NCBI GenBank assembly: GCA_019694955.1
Contig: JAIBAX010000009.1
Location: 1 to 64,000 of the forward strand
Length of the DNA stretch: 64,000 nucleotides
Source of the DNA: Chitinophagales bacterium
Lineage (GTDB): Bacteria > Bacteroidota > Bacteroidia > Chitinophagales > JADIYW01
Direction: 5' to 3'
A model generated the notes under the pieces. The model saw nothing but the letters and a program-made list of their open reading frames with translations, was not told where the DNA came from and did not search any database. Numbering within the stretch: position 1 is the first letter of the stretch; each line of letters opens with the position of its first letter. The position numbers were made by a program, and so were the translations under genes. Below, in pieces: positions 1 through 7,969 of this stretch.

Positions 1-71
1 CCTTTTTTAAGAAATTCTTCAACATTATCATAGTCCTTGTATGCTGGGTTAATATAGTGTATAGAATCCAT
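1..71 (-). CDS. N-terminal fragment of an unidentified protein
   Basis: An open frame on the minus strand starts with ATG at 71 and runs off the left edge after about 23 codons. The visible residues begin MDSIHYINPAYKDYDNVEEF. No family is recognisable from so short a piece. It is divergent from purD, with about 175 bases between the two starts. Confidence 0.45.
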   Translation of the reverse strand, partial: MDSIHYINPAYKDYDNVEEFLKK

Positions 72-234
72 CTTCTAAAATAAGATATTTTACAAACTTA
101 GGAAAATAGAATCTATTAAAAAACTTTCCATCGTTCTCAATTTCCCTGACTGCAAGAATATATCAGCAACATACAGCTGTTTTTCAAAACAGGTACACTG
201 TTGAAAACATAGCGAAACATTTGCCCCAATTTTT

Positions 235-242
235 TATCTTTG
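235..242 (+). promoter_or_regulatory. TAnnTTTG -7 box of purD
   Basis: TATCTTTG matches the Bacteroidota -7 consensus TAnnTTTG and ends only 4 bases before the purD ATG. Transcription would then begin at or next to the start codon, giving a leaderless mRNA. The match is seen directly; promoter activity is inferred. Confidence 0.6.
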
Positions 243-246
243 AAAC

Positions 247-1524
247 ATGAAAGTGTTACTAATCGGTTCGGGTGGCAGAGAATCCGCATTCGCATGGAAG
301 ATAGCCCAAAGTCCATTGCTTACAGAATTATTTATCGCCCCAGGAAATGGCGGCACCTCAAACCATGGCAATAATGAGTCTATACACGAAACCAATTTGC
401 AGGGATTGGCAGATTTTGCACTAGAGTATAATATTGAACTCATCATCGTAGGACCCGAAGCACCCTTAGTGGAAGGGATATATGATTTTTTTCAAAACGA
501 TGCAACACTAAAACATATACCCATCATCGGACCCTCTCAAGAAGGAGCCATGCTGGAAGGAAGCAAAGCCTTTGCAAAATCTTTTATGCAGCGACACCAG
601 ATACCCACAGCCGCATATATGGAGGTAACCATGGACACACTCCCGGAAGGACTCGAATTCTTAGAAAGCCTCCCATCTCCCTACGTGCTTAAAGCAGATG
701 GATTGGCTGCCGGAAAGGGCGTCCTCATCCTACAAGATTTAAATGAAGCCAGGACAGAGTTATTAGCGATGCTGGACGGAAAGTTTGGCAATGCAAGCAC
801 AAAAGTTGTCATAGAAGAATTCATGAAAGGTATCGAGTTTTCAGTGTTCGTCTTGTCGGATGGCGTCAATTATAAAATTTTACCTACGGCCAAAGATTAT
901 AAGCGCATCGGTGAAGGAGATACCGGATTAAACACAGGTGGAATGGGTGCCGTTTCCCCACCTCCATTTGTTACAGAAGCCATCATGCAACAAGTAGAAA
1001 AAGAAGTCATAAAGCCTACTATAGAAGGGCTTTTAAAAGATAATATCGTCTACAAAGGCTTTATCTACATCGGACTCATGCTCACACCGGAAGGAAAGGC
1101 AAAAGTAGTAGAATATAACTGTAGAATGGGAGACCCTGAAACAGAGGTGGTGCTGCCGAGAATTCAAACAGATATATTGTCCCTGTTTATAAGCCTACAG
1201 GATGGTAAGCTAAACGAACATAAGCTGGATATTATAGAAGATACCGCCGTTACCGTTATTATGGCTTCCGGCGGATATCCCGAGGATTATGAAAAGGGAA
1301 AAGTGATTACAGGAATAGACAAAGTGACAGAAAGTATCGTCTTCCATTGCGGAACAAAGAAAGATAGTAACGGAAACATTCTCAGCAACGGCGGAAGAGT
1401 GTTGGCAGTGACTTCTTTAGGAGATACTTGGGAAGCAGCTGTAGAAAAATGTTATAAGAGCATACAATATATTCACTTCGACCAACAATATTATAGACGT
1501 GATATTGGTACAGATTTAAGATAA
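247..1524 (+). CDS. purD: phosphoribosylamine--glycine ligase (GAR synthetase)
   Basis: PurD ligates phosphoribosylamine to glycine with ATP, the second step of de novo purine synthesis, in the cytoplasm. The 425-residue length fits the family. Visible motifs are GSGGRE at residues 7-12 (N-domain loop), the ATP-grasp segment KADGLAAGKGV at 149-159, the DTGLNTGGMGA segment at 225-235, and the metal-binding EYNCRMGDPETE at 289-300. The ATG at 247 sits immediately after a -7 box. rsmI follows with a one-base gap, so the two are probably cotranscribed. No other pur gene is in the window. Confidence 0.97.
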   Translation: MKVLLIGSGGRESAFAWKIAQSPLLTELFIAPGNGGTSNHGNNESIHETNLQGLADFALEYNIELIIVGPEAPLVEGIYDFFQNDATLKHIPIIGPSQEGAMLEGSKAFAKSFMQRHQIPTAAYMEVTMDTLPEGLEFLESLPSPYVLKADGLAAGKGVLILQDLNEARTELLAMLDGKFGNASTKVVIEEFMKGIEFSVFVLSDGVNYKILPTAKDYKRIGEGDTGLNTGGMGAVSPPPFVTEAIMQQVEKEVIKPTIEGLLKDNIVYKGFIYIGLMLTPEGKAKVVEYNCRMGDPETEVVLPRIQTDILSLFISLQDGKLNEHKLDIIEDTAVTVIMASGGYPEDYEKGKVITGIDKVTESIVFHCGTKKDSNGNILSNGGRVLAVTSLGDTWEAAVEKCYKSIQYIHFDQQYYRRDIGTDLR

Positions 1525-1525
1525 T

Positions 1526-2197
1526 ATGCCAAAGCTCATTCTAGTACCCACACCAGTAGGCAATTTGGAAGATATGACCTTCCGTGCCATTCGTGTTTTA
1601 AAATCTTCACAACTTATTCTGGCAGAAGACACTAGAACGACAGGTTTTTTATGTAAGCACTTTCAAATAGAAACCCCGTTAATGGCTTTTCATGCGCACA
1701 ACGAACATAAAAAGCTACCGGCTATCTTAGATAAAATTGCCTACAACGAACAAACGGCACTCGTTTCAGATGCTGGCACGCCCGGAATCTCGGATCCGGG
1801 ATTCTTACTGGTACGTGCTTGTGTGGAGCGCAATATTGAAGTGGATGTGTTACCCGGAGCAACGGCATTTGTGCCAGCATTGGTGATGTCAGGGTTTCCT
1901 ACAGATAAATTTTATTTCGAAGGATTTCTACCCCATCAAAAGGGGCGGCTTAAAAGGCTGTTATTCCTCAGTAGCTTGAATTGTACAGCCATACTGTATG
2001 AATCGCCGTATAGGGTTGTAAAACTCCTTGAGCAAATTATAGAAATATTCGGCGTCGATACCCCCGTATCAATCTCCAGAGAAATAAGCAAGAAATTCCA
2101 ACAAACACTGCGTGGTAGTGCAACAGAATTATTGCTCCATTTTCAAAAAAATGAGCCTAAAGGTGAGTTTGTCGTCATAATTGGCCAAGGACACTAG
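1526..2197 (+). CDS. rsmI: 16S rRNA (cytidine(1402)-2'-O)-methyltransferase RsmI
   Basis: RsmI methylates the 2'-OH of C1402 in the decoding centre of 16S rRNA, using S-adenosylmethionine. It is a tetrapyrrole-methylase fold enzyme. Diagnostic segments are VPTPVGNLED at 7-16, AEDTR at 33-37, SDAGTPGISDPG at 81-92, FEGFLP at 131-136 and YESPYR at 158-163. At 223 residues it lacks much of the C-terminal extension of the E. coli enzyme, and the catalytic core is complete. It follows purD closely and overlaps the convergent lipoprotein gene by 4 bases at its stop. Confidence 0.95.
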   Translation: MPKLILVPTPVGNLEDMTFRAIRVLKSSQLILAEDTRTTGFLCKHFQIETPLMAFHAHNEHKKLPAILDKIAYNEQTALVSDAGTPGISDPGFLLVRACVERNIEVDVLPGATAFVPALVMSGFPTDKFYFEGFLPHQKGRLKRLLFLSSLNCTAILYESPYRVVKLLEQIIEIFGVDTPVSISREISKKFQQTLRGSATELLLHFQKNEPKGEFVVIIGQGH

Positions 2198-2817
2198 TGC
2201 ACCATTTCAATAGAGATAAGTTGGTAATTGGTTCCCGGAATAAAATTATTCCCTTCCACGGTATCAGCCTCTTTAAAAAATAAGACTAAATCATCCCCAT
2301 CACGAATTTTATAGGCCGTTTTTTCTTTACCGGATTTCATCTCTACAGGCAATTTAAAAGAATTACCTACAACTCCCCGCAGGTTCTTAACTAATTTAAC
2401 ATCAATATCCATGCGACCTGGCGCTTGATAATAAGTTATTCCTTCCGTAGAAACATGACAAATAATATCGGATTTCTCTGTTAAGTCCTTCAGCTTGCGT
2501 TCCATTTTTGACACAGATAAGTCATATCTGTTCTCAATTTTTTTGGAAACGGCATCATTTCCATCTTTCATGTCTTCTGTCAATTCAGGATGCTCTACTA
2601 TTTTCACACCATAAACCAATGTTAACAGTTGCGCTACCGTATCCTTTATTCCGAGTGCACTTGAATCTATCTTTTCTGCCTTTTGATAAATGACTAACCC
2701 TTCATCAGGCGCCTGACTTAACGTAGTTTCTACCGCAGGTTTCTTTTCTTCCGTCTTATTACAAGCTTGAAATAAGCATCCTACGAAACCGAAAATTACC
2801 CATAAATAAATTCGCAT
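2194..2817 (-). CDS. putative lipoprotein of unknown function
   Basis: The 207-residue product begins with a signal peptide and lipobox ending FQAC, followed by a charged linker (NKTEEKK), so it should be lipid-anchored in the envelope. The middle (about residues 60-110) is rich in Lys, Glu and Asp and looks helical. The C-terminal half is predicted beta-rich. I recognise no family or catalytic motif. The gene is convergent with rsmI, and its upstream region holds no clear TAnnTTTG box. Confidence 0.8.
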   Translation of the reverse strand: MRIYLWVIFGFVGCLFQACNKTEEKKPAVETTLSQAPDEGLVIYQKAEKIDSSALGIKDTVAQLLTLVYGVKIVEHPELTEDMKDGNDAVSKKIENRYDLSVSKMERKLKDLTEKSDIICHVSTEGITYYQAPGRMDIDVKLVKNLRGVVGNSFKLPVEMKSGKEKTAYKIRDGDDLVLFFKEADTVEGNNFIPGTNYQLISIEMVH

Positions 2818-3132
2818 AACATTTTATTAGTGGTCTAAGATGGCAAAAAAAGTCCAAAACGCAAAATGCCATACCTGAATTCCTAAGAGATTATCACTAT
2901 TTAGAATTTAACATATAAAAAAGAGTTAGAAATTTGTTCAAATGCAGTCACTTGAATGTAACTCTTTTCAGTGTTCATGTGACTCCACGCAAACATGACC
3001 TTTTTCGGTTTTCACGTGTCTTCCTATGAACCTGCTCAGACTACTTTAAAAATCATTGTGTTATTAAATGCCTACTGTGTTGATACAAAAGCAGTGGTAA
3101 ACAACTATATTTGACAGCAATAATCGAATCAT
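2818..3132. other. intergenic region between lipoprotein and amidase genes
   Basis: These 315 bases separate two divergent genes and contain no plausible coding frame. An imperfect inverted repeat, GTCACTTGAA (2947-2956) against TTCATGTGAC (2974-2983), pairs at 9 of 10 positions around a 17-base loop. A -7 box for the amidase lies near the right end. No RNA gene was recognised. Confidence 0.5.
3106..3113 (+). promoter_or_regulatory. TAnnTTTG -7 box of the amidase gene
   Basis: TATATTTG lies 19 bases before the amidase ATG at 3133. It fits the Bacteroidota -7 element and would give a short leader of roughly 13 bases. No obvious ribosome-binding site lies in that leader. Confidence 0.5.
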
Positions 3133-4539
3133 ATGAAGAAAGTAAGCACGTTTGGAATCGGAATGTTGGGAGATTGGGATGCAACAGAAATTAGTAGAAA
3201 AATACAAGATGCAGACATTTCGGCAACGGAAGCCGTAACATGCGCTATCGAAAGAGCGAAATTCGCAGATAAGTTTATTAATGCCATTGTTACGGATGAT
3301 TTTGAGCGCGCTGTCACACACTCCAAGAAAAAAACAACAGGATCGTTTGCGGGAGTACCAACTTTTATTAAAGACTTGAATGATTATCAAGGACTACCTA
3401 CTTTAAAAGGATCCAAAGGCATACACGCTAAACCTGCTGCCAAGCATGATAAAGTCGTCGAACAAATCCTCGCTGTGACGGGCAGTATTGTTTTGGGAAA
3501 AAGTTCCACATCAGAATTCGGATTGCTGCCGTGTGGGGAAACTTTACAGCATGGAGAAACTCGCAACCCTTGGAATACCGACCATTCAACTGGTGGGTCT
3601 TCTGCTGGCGCCGCCGCCTTAGTTGCGGCAGGGGTAGTCCCATTTGCCCACGCATCAGATGGCGGCGGTTCGATAAGAATTCCGGCTTCCTGTTGTGGCC
3701 TGGTGGGATTAAAACCATCTCGGGGTAGGAATATCACCTCTATAACAAAGATTGCCCCGATAGATATTGCCGAAGACGGTATCGTCAGTAGAACCGTCCG
3801 GGATACCGCTAATTATTATGCTCAACTGGAACAATATTATGCAAATCCAAACTTGCCAAGCATTGGTCATGTAAAAAACCCAGGAAAGAAGCGGCTGAAA
3901 ATCGGATTGTTTACAAAATCATCACTCGGTGTCGACAGTCACGGCGACGTTACAGAAGCGGTGTTGGCTTCCGGGAAGTTATGCGAGCAACTCGGACATC
4001 ATGTGGAGTATATTCAAAATCCCTTTGAACACAGTGTCACCAGAGACGTTTTGGTCTATTGGTCGTTCCTATCTTTTGCATCCATGCTAACAGAATATGC
4101 CAGTCATGGTTGGCATTTTAACCACTTCAAAACTGCGAAGTTTACCAAGCAATTGGGTGGTTTTTTTCCATTGATTTCCTTAAAGGCAATCTCAAGCTTC
4201 AAGAACCTGAAAGAACACCGCCACCTATACGCTGAGTTGTTGAATAAGTATGATGTGCTCCTAAGTCCTACACTGTCTCATCCAGCACCCTTGATTGGAC
4301 ATTTCGGCGTAGATATAGATGCACTGGAAATTGTTGTTAAATTAAATAGTTATGTAAACTTCACCACCACACAAAATGTAACAGGCGCACCCGCCATCTC
4401 TTTGCCGCTAGGATTAAGTAGAGATGAACTTCCCATCGGAGTACAGTTTGCCGGGAAAGTGGGGGATGAAAGAACCTTATTAGAATTAGCTTTCGAAATT
4501 GAACAGGCACAACCCTTTAAAAGGCTACATGCTGTTTAA
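3133..4539 (+). CDS. amidase-signature family hydrolase
   Basis: The protein (468 residues) belongs to the amidase signature family, which hydrolyses amide bonds with a Ser-cisSer-Lys triad. By alignment to the family, the triad is Lys80 (in FIKDLND), Ser156 (in STGGSSAGAA) and Ser180 (in DGGGSIRIP). The layout and length resemble stand-alone amidases, such as the 6-aminohexanoate-cyclic-dimer hydrolase group, rather than GatA, and no gatB or gatC lies nearby. No signal peptide is visible, so it should be cytoplasmic. The substrate cannot be told from sequence. A GatA role is unlikely but not excluded. Confidence 0.9.
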   Translation: MKKVSTFGIGMLGDWDATEISRKIQDADISATEAVTCAIERAKFADKFINAIVTDDFERAVTHSKKKTTGSFAGVPTFIKDLNDYQGLPTLKGSKGIHAKPAAKHDKVVEQILAVTGSIVLGKSSTSEFGLLPCGETLQHGETRNPWNTDHSTGGSSAGAAALVAAGVVPFAHASDGGGSIRIPASCCGLVGLKPSRGRNITSITKIAPIDIAEDGIVSRTVRDTANYYAQLEQYYANPNLPSIGHVKNPGKKRLKIGLFTKSSLGVDSHGDVTEAVLASGKLCEQLGHHVEYIQNPFEHSVTRDVLVYWSFLSFASMLTEYASHGWHFNHFKTAKFTKQLGGFFPLISLKAISSFKNLKEHRHLYAELLNKYDVLLSPTLSHPAPLIGHFGVDIDALEIVVKLNSYVNFTTTQNVTGAPAISLPLGLSRDELPIGVQFAGKVGDERTLLELAFEIEQAQPFKRLHAV

Positions 4540-4545
4540 TGGTCA

Positions 4546-5643
4546 CTAATCATTATAAACATTTACCTCAAATACAAAATCGGCAATCTTTTGTACTTGC
4601 TGAGGACGATTCAATCCATTAACGCTGGAGTATTTTCCAATCCATTGAGGTTGTTCCTCTAATTCAGGTAACTCCATCAGCAATTGTTGAATATATGATG
4701 CCTTTACAGCAAAGGCAACACCTTCAGATGCAGTTTGTTTCCCACTGATGACGCCAATGAGATTTCCTTTGCTATCGAGTAGCGGGCCACCCGAATTACC
4801 CGGATTTACTGGCACAGAAACCTGATAAGAGGTGGTATCACCCATGTAACCACTAGAAGCACTTAATGAACCTTCTCCATATACCAAATCTGCACGAGGA
4901 AAGCCTAAGGTAAATATCTTCTCACCCAAACTAGCTTCCTTACCGGATATGCCGTAGGGTAATTTTCCAAATCCTTTGAAATTCTCATCGACAATTTTGA
5001 CAATCGCAAGGTCGTAAGCGACATTCTTATAAACAGGTTCTACCTTTAATCGAAGCCCATTATCGTTTTGAATGACGATAGAATCTGCTGTTCTGATGAG
5101 GTGACTGCTGGTAACTAAGTATCCATCCGTGGAGATGGCAAAAGCAGTACCGTTAAATTTGCCGGGGTGATAATTGTTTTTGTTGGAATTATTAGATTTT
5201 AAACTCTTTAATATCTGGTCCTGATAGCCCTTGATATCTCTAATTTCCTGATTGAGTTCTTGATACTCACCCATTCTTTTATCTGAGAAATACTTGGTAG
5301 TCATGGCAAAAGTGGAGGCGATGGCGATAATGGCAACAGAAGAAGCTACCGCAAAATTATGTTTTTGCACCTGCACAAACCGGATGATTCGATTGGTGAA
5401 TTTTGTCTTATACTTTCTAGCTTCATGGTTGTCAATCTCTGAATGAAAACCTTCCAACATTGCTTTGAGTTCTTTTCTTTTGTGGTGGGTCTGTAAGGCA
5501 TCCACCAATACTTTTCTTTGGTCTGCACTGATTTTGAAAGTGGTATCGCTGTTATATAAGGCAGTGAATAGTTCTCGCTCTTCCGCTGACCATTCACCGC
5601 TTATATATTTATCTATCAATTCATTTCTGTCAATATTCATCAT
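4546..5643 (-). CDS. membrane-anchored trypsin-like (HtrA-type) protease with anti-sigma-like N-terminus
   Basis: Counting from the upstream in-frame ATG at 5670, the parts are as follows. Residues about 14-60 form a short acidic helical region ending in the pattern I-D-K-Y-I-S-G-E-W-S-A-E-E-R, typical of the cytoplasmic N-termini of Bacteroidota anti-sigma factors. One membrane segment lies at about 105-124 and a coiled stretch at 130-158. A trypsin-like domain follows with His190 (SSHL), Asp220 (YDLAIVK) and Ser293 (NPGNSGGP). There is no PDZ domain. I place the start at 5643 because AAGGA lies just upstream and the longer start would overlap the sigma gene by 41 bases. The gene is translationally coupled to the ECF sigma gene upstream. 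I infer that it is the partner regulator and an envelope stress sensor or protease. Confidence 0.88.
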   Translation of the reverse strand: MMNIDRNELIDKYISGEWSAEERELFTALYNSDTTFKISADQRKVLVDALQTHHKRKELKAMLEGFHSEIDNHEARKYKTKFTNRIIRFVQVQKHNFAVASSVAIIAIASTFAMTTKYFSDKRMGEYQELNQEIRDIKGYQDQILKSLKSNNSNKNNYHPGKFNGTAFAISTDGYLVTSSHLIRTADSIVIQNDNGLRLKVEPVYKNVAYDLAIVKIVDENFKGFGKLPYGISGKEASLGEKIFTLGFPRADLVYGEGSLSASSGYMGDTTSYQVSVPVNPGNSGGPLLDSKGNLIGVISGKQTASEGVAFAVKASYIQQLLMELPELEEQPQWIGKYSSVNGLNRPQQVQKIADFVFEVNVYND

Positions 5644-6217
5644 ATCCTTCATTTCCGTTATAGTTAACAAAAAATATTTTCTTCAACCTTTGCAGGCATT
5701 TATATTTTTGATTCTTAGCATTCTCTGCATTTGTATATCCAAACTTATCTGAGATTTCTCCCATGCTCATGTGGTGTACATAAAAATCCTCTATCAGCGA
5801 TTTGCAAGGCTCACCCAGTTTTGCCATAGACATGTTCATGACCTCAATTTTTATTTCATTCTCCGCAAGGAAAGGTTCGTCTTCCAATAAATCATGGAAA
5901 TCATCATCATCTTTTATCTTCTTAGAAAATTTAGATTTTTCACCTAATCTTTTCAACCACAGTCGCCTGCAAATAGAATAGATATAGGTTTTTATCTTAC
6001 AATTCAACTGAAACCCTTCTCTGCGAACTTGCTCATAGAAAGCCATAAAGCCTTCCTGATATAAGTCTTTGGCTTCATCCTCATCGCCACTATTATTAAG
6101 AACTAAGTTTAAAATCATGGGGTAATGCATCTTATATAAACGCTTTAAAACTACCGCATCATCTTGCCGAACGCCCCTTAAAAAATCTTCCTCTGTCGAT
6201 ATAATGCGGCTCTCCAT
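5630..6217 (-). CDS. ECF-type RNA polymerase sigma factor
   Basis: This 195-residue protein has the sigma-70 region 2 layout (DAVVLKRLYKMHYPMI, then DEDEAKDLYQEGFMAFYE at about 46-63) and a C-terminal region 4 helix-turn-helix (MSMGEISDKFGYTNAENAKNQK). Region 3 is absent, which defines ECF sigmas. The acidic linker between regions 2 and 4 is long. The stop codon overlaps the start of the anti-sigma-like protease gene. A motif upstream of its own ATG recurs before the two small lipoprotein genes, suggesting autoregulation and a local regulon. The exact ECF group cannot be assigned by eye. Confidence 0.93.
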   Translation of the reverse strand: MESRIISTEEDFLRGVRQDDAVVLKRLYKMHYPMILNLVLNNSGDEDEAKDLYQEGFMAFYEQVRREGFQLNCKIKTYIYSICRRLWLKRLGEKSKFSKKIKDDDDFHDLLEDEPFLAENEIKIEVMNMSMAKLGEPCKSLIEDFYVHHMSMGEISDKFGYTNAENAKNQKYKCLQRLKKIFFVNYNGNEGYDEY

Positions 6218-6234
6218 GATTAAACTACTTATTT

Positions 6235-6263
6235 ATACTTATATTAATAAAAGGTAACCCAAA
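6235..6263 (-). promoter_or_regulatory. putative ECF promoter of the sigma-protease operon
   Basis: On the minus strand TTTGGGTTACCTTTTAT (6263-6247) is followed after 8 bases by GTAT (6238-6235). The same 17-mer occurs at 6800-6816 on the plus strand. GGGTTAC and GTAT are 15 bases apart, a normal ECF -35/-10 spacing. The start codon lies 17 bases beyond GTAT. The motif is seen directly; its use by this sigma is inferred. Confidence 0.65.
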
Positions 6264-6365
6264 TAATAGGATAAAATATCCTTTGTCAAACCTAAAATAT
6301 TTCTTCTGAAAAAAGCAGTAATGGATGTTATTAATGTTAAAATAATGATAATTCCCTTTTTATCG

Positions 6366-6396
6366 GGGTTACTTTTGATATTTTCCTGAATAAATA
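6366..6396 (+). promoter_or_regulatory. putative ECF promoter of first small lipoprotein
   Basis: GGGTTACTTTTGAT (6366-6379) is followed after 8 bases by GAATAAATA (6388-6396). This matches the sigma operon promoter in both the GGGTTAC element and the 15-base spacing, with some drift in the -10. The ATG of the small lipoprotein gene lies at 6413. Confidence 0.55.
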
Positions 6397-6412
6397 TATA
6401 AAATTTAATTGT

Positions 6413-6694
6413 ATGAAAAATATGCTAACCTTGTGCTTTGTTTGTATTCTGGTGGTTGCATCCTTCTTGGCTTGCGATCAGGCCAATAAAGCTAAAGAGA
6501 CCTTTGATAAGACCATGGAGAATACTACTGAAGTGGTAGAAAAAACCATCCAAGAGATTGATTCTACAAAAGAAAATGTCATTGATTCGACAAAGGCAAA
6601 AGCAAAGGAAATGAAAAAAGAAGTGAAAAACAATGTAAAGGAAAAGGTCAAAGAAACCATTGATAAAGAAATTGAAAAAACTTTTGGAGAATAA
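6413..6694 (+). CDS. small Lys/Glu-rich lipoprotein
   Basis: The 93-residue product has a signal peptide with a lipobox ending SFLAC (Cys21). The mature part is almost entirely charged helix with Lys, Glu, Thr and Val in a roughly 11-residue periodicity, the composition of LEA-like or apolipoprotein-like amphipathic helices. It has no enzymatic motif. It sits between an ECF-like promoter and a clear terminator, so it is a single-gene unit. I infer an envelope-stress lipoprotein controlled by the adjacent sigma. It resembles the downstream gene in architecture but not in detailed sequence. Confidence 0.85.
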   Translation: MKNMLTLCFVCILVVASFLACDQANKAKETFDKTMENTTEVVEKTIQEIDSTKENVIDSTKAKAKEMKKEVKNNVKEKVKETIDKEIEKTFGE

Positions 6695-6714
6695 TCTTAA
6701 AAAGGAATGCCTTC

Positions 6715-6747
6715 AAAACTCCTGTGAATACAGGGGTTTTTTATTTT
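6715..6747 (+). terminator. rho-independent terminator of first small lipoprotein gene
   Basis: AAAACTCCTG (6715-6724) pairs with CAGGGGTTTT (6731-6740) around a 6-base loop and is followed by a T-rich tract. Confidence 0.8.
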
Positions 6748-6802
6748 TAAACTTTTGGTAAACATAAAAATAGAAAAAAAATAAAAAAAAACGGTGACCT
6801 TT

Positions 6803-6829
6803 GGGTTACCTTTTATAACCAACCGGTAT
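6803..6829 (+). promoter_or_regulatory. putative ECF promoter of second small lipoprotein
   Basis: The 17-mer TTTGGGTTACCTTTTAT at 6800-6816 is identical to the element upstream of the ECF sigma gene. GGGTTAC (6803-6809) is 16 bases from GTAT (6826-6829). A related GGTGACC lies just upstream at 6793-6799. The start codon is at 6868. Confidence 0.65.
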
Positions 6830-6867
6830 TAAAGAGAAATTTTGTTAAACTAAAAATTATTAAAAAG

Positions 6868-7068
6868 ATGAAAAACACATTGAAAATCGGATTTTTGGCA
6901 ATGTTATTTGCAGTTGTATTCGTAGCATGTAAGCCAAAAGAAGCTGCTGAAGAAGCTGTTGAAGCTACTGAAGAAGCTGTAACTGAAGCAACTGACGCTG
7001 TTGAGCAAGTTGTTGACTCTACTGCTGCTGCTGTATCAGAAGTTGCTGACTCTGTAGCTGCTAACTAA
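6868..7068 (+). CDS. small Ala/Glu/Val-rich lipoprotein
   Basis: The 66-residue product has a signal peptide and lipobox ending VFVAC (Cys21). The mature 45 residues are made of short repeats on an E-A-V-x-x-A theme (EEAVEATEEAVTEATDAVEQ), so the protein should form one amphipathic helix tethered to a membrane. It is a low-complexity, Lpp-like design with no known domain. Its own ECF-like promoter and a strong terminator make it a single-gene unit, and I infer that it belongs to the sigma regulon next door. Confidence 0.83.
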   Translation: MKNTLKIGFLAMLFAVVFVACKPKEAAEEAVEATEEAVTEATDAVEQVVDSTAAAVSEVADSVAAN

Positions 7069-7090
7069 TCCAAAAATTCGGATTAAGCAT

Positions 7091-7124
7091 ATACCCTCGG
7101 ACGATGTCCGGGGGTATTTTTTTA
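7091..7124 (+). terminator. rho-independent terminator of second small lipoprotein gene
   Basis: ATACCCTCGGAC (7091-7102) pairs over 12 positions with GTCCGGGGGTAT (7106-7117), leaving a 3-base loop, and a run of T follows. It lies over an ATG at 7104 that could otherwise be mistaken for the next gene's start. Confidence 0.85.
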
Positions 7125-7142
7125 TCATCATATCCCATCTTT

Positions 7143-7934
7143 ATGAATCTTCAGGAAGTACAATCAGCAGCTATTGCATGCATCAAAACCGTAGCAACCT
7201 TTATTCAAGAGGAAGCAGGTAAAATATCTAACACAGATGTTGAGACAAAAAGTTTGAATAGCCTTGTTACTTATGTAGATAAAACTGCGGAAACGCTCTT
7301 GGTAAATGGATTGTCAGCGATAATGCCGGCGTCTGTATTTTTAACAGAAGAAAATACCATTGAACAAGGATCAGGAAACTATCGTTGGATAATAGATCCT
7401 TTAGATGGAACAACAAATTTTATTCATCAAGTACCCGTTTATGCTATTAGTGTGGCCTTGGAGAAAGATGGCGTAATTGTTATTGGAATCGTCTATGAAT
7501 TGAACCGAAATGAATTGTTTACTGCAATTAAAGGTGGTGGAGCATTCCTAAATAATAATATGATACAGGTAAAAAACAATTATTTACTTGCAAATGCACT
7601 AATCGCCACCGGATTTCCCTATTACGATTTTCAACAGTTGGATAATTATATCCGTACGCTGAGGTTTCTGATGGAGAATACACGCGGAATTAGGCGGTTG
7701 GGGTCGGCAGCTGTTGATTTGTGTTATACGGCATGTGGACGATTTGATGCATTTTTTGAGTACAGCCTGAGTCCTTGGGATGTGGCTGCAGGTGGATTGA
7801 TACTGCAAGAAGCAGGTGGAGTGGTCAAAGATTTTTCCGGGGGCGATAATTGGCTGTTCGGAAAAGAGATTGCCGGTGGCAATGCTAACTTGCTAAATGA
7901 TATTTTAAATATCATCAACAATTCACATTCCTAA
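7143..7934 (+). CDS. inositol monophosphatase family protein
   Basis: This is a 263-residue Mg-dependent phosphatase of the IMPase/CysQ superfamily. Metal and substrate motifs are LTEEN at 67-71, the signature DPLDGT at 85-90 and SPWDVAAGG at 210-218, which supply the acidic metal ligands. By family it could hydrolyse myo-inositol phosphate or 3'-phosphoadenosine phosphate; sequence alone does not decide. I chose ATG 7143 because the in-frame ATG at 7104 lies inside the upstream terminator hairpin. dcd follows 35 bases later with its own -7 box. Confidence 0.92.
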   Translation: MNLQEVQSAAIACIKTVATFIQEEAGKISNTDVETKSLNSLVTYVDKTAETLLVNGLSAIMPASVFLTEENTIEQGSGNYRWIIDPLDGTTNFIHQVPVYAISVALEKDGVIVIGIVYELNRNELFTAIKGGGAFLNNNMIQVKNNYLLANALIATGFPYYDFQQLDNYIRTLRFLMENTRGIRRLGSAAVDLCYTACGRFDAFFEYSLSPWDVAAGGLILQEAGGVVKDFSGGDNWLFGKEIAGGNANLLNDILNIINNSHS

Positions 7935-7957
7935 GGTAAGAATGTGACTGAAATCAT

Positions 7958-7965
7958 TATTTTTG
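7958..7965 (+). promoter_or_regulatory. TAnnTTTG -7 box of dcd
   Basis: TATTTTTG ends exactly 4 bases before the dcd ATG, the same geometry as at purD, priA and accA. A leaderless transcript is predicted. Confidence 0.55.
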
Positions 7966-7969
7966 CACC

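Noticed and set aside
7104-7142. Upstream ATG for the inositol-phosphatase gene
   Set aside because: It lies inside the terminator hairpin of the preceding lipoprotein gene, and the added residues do not belong to the family.
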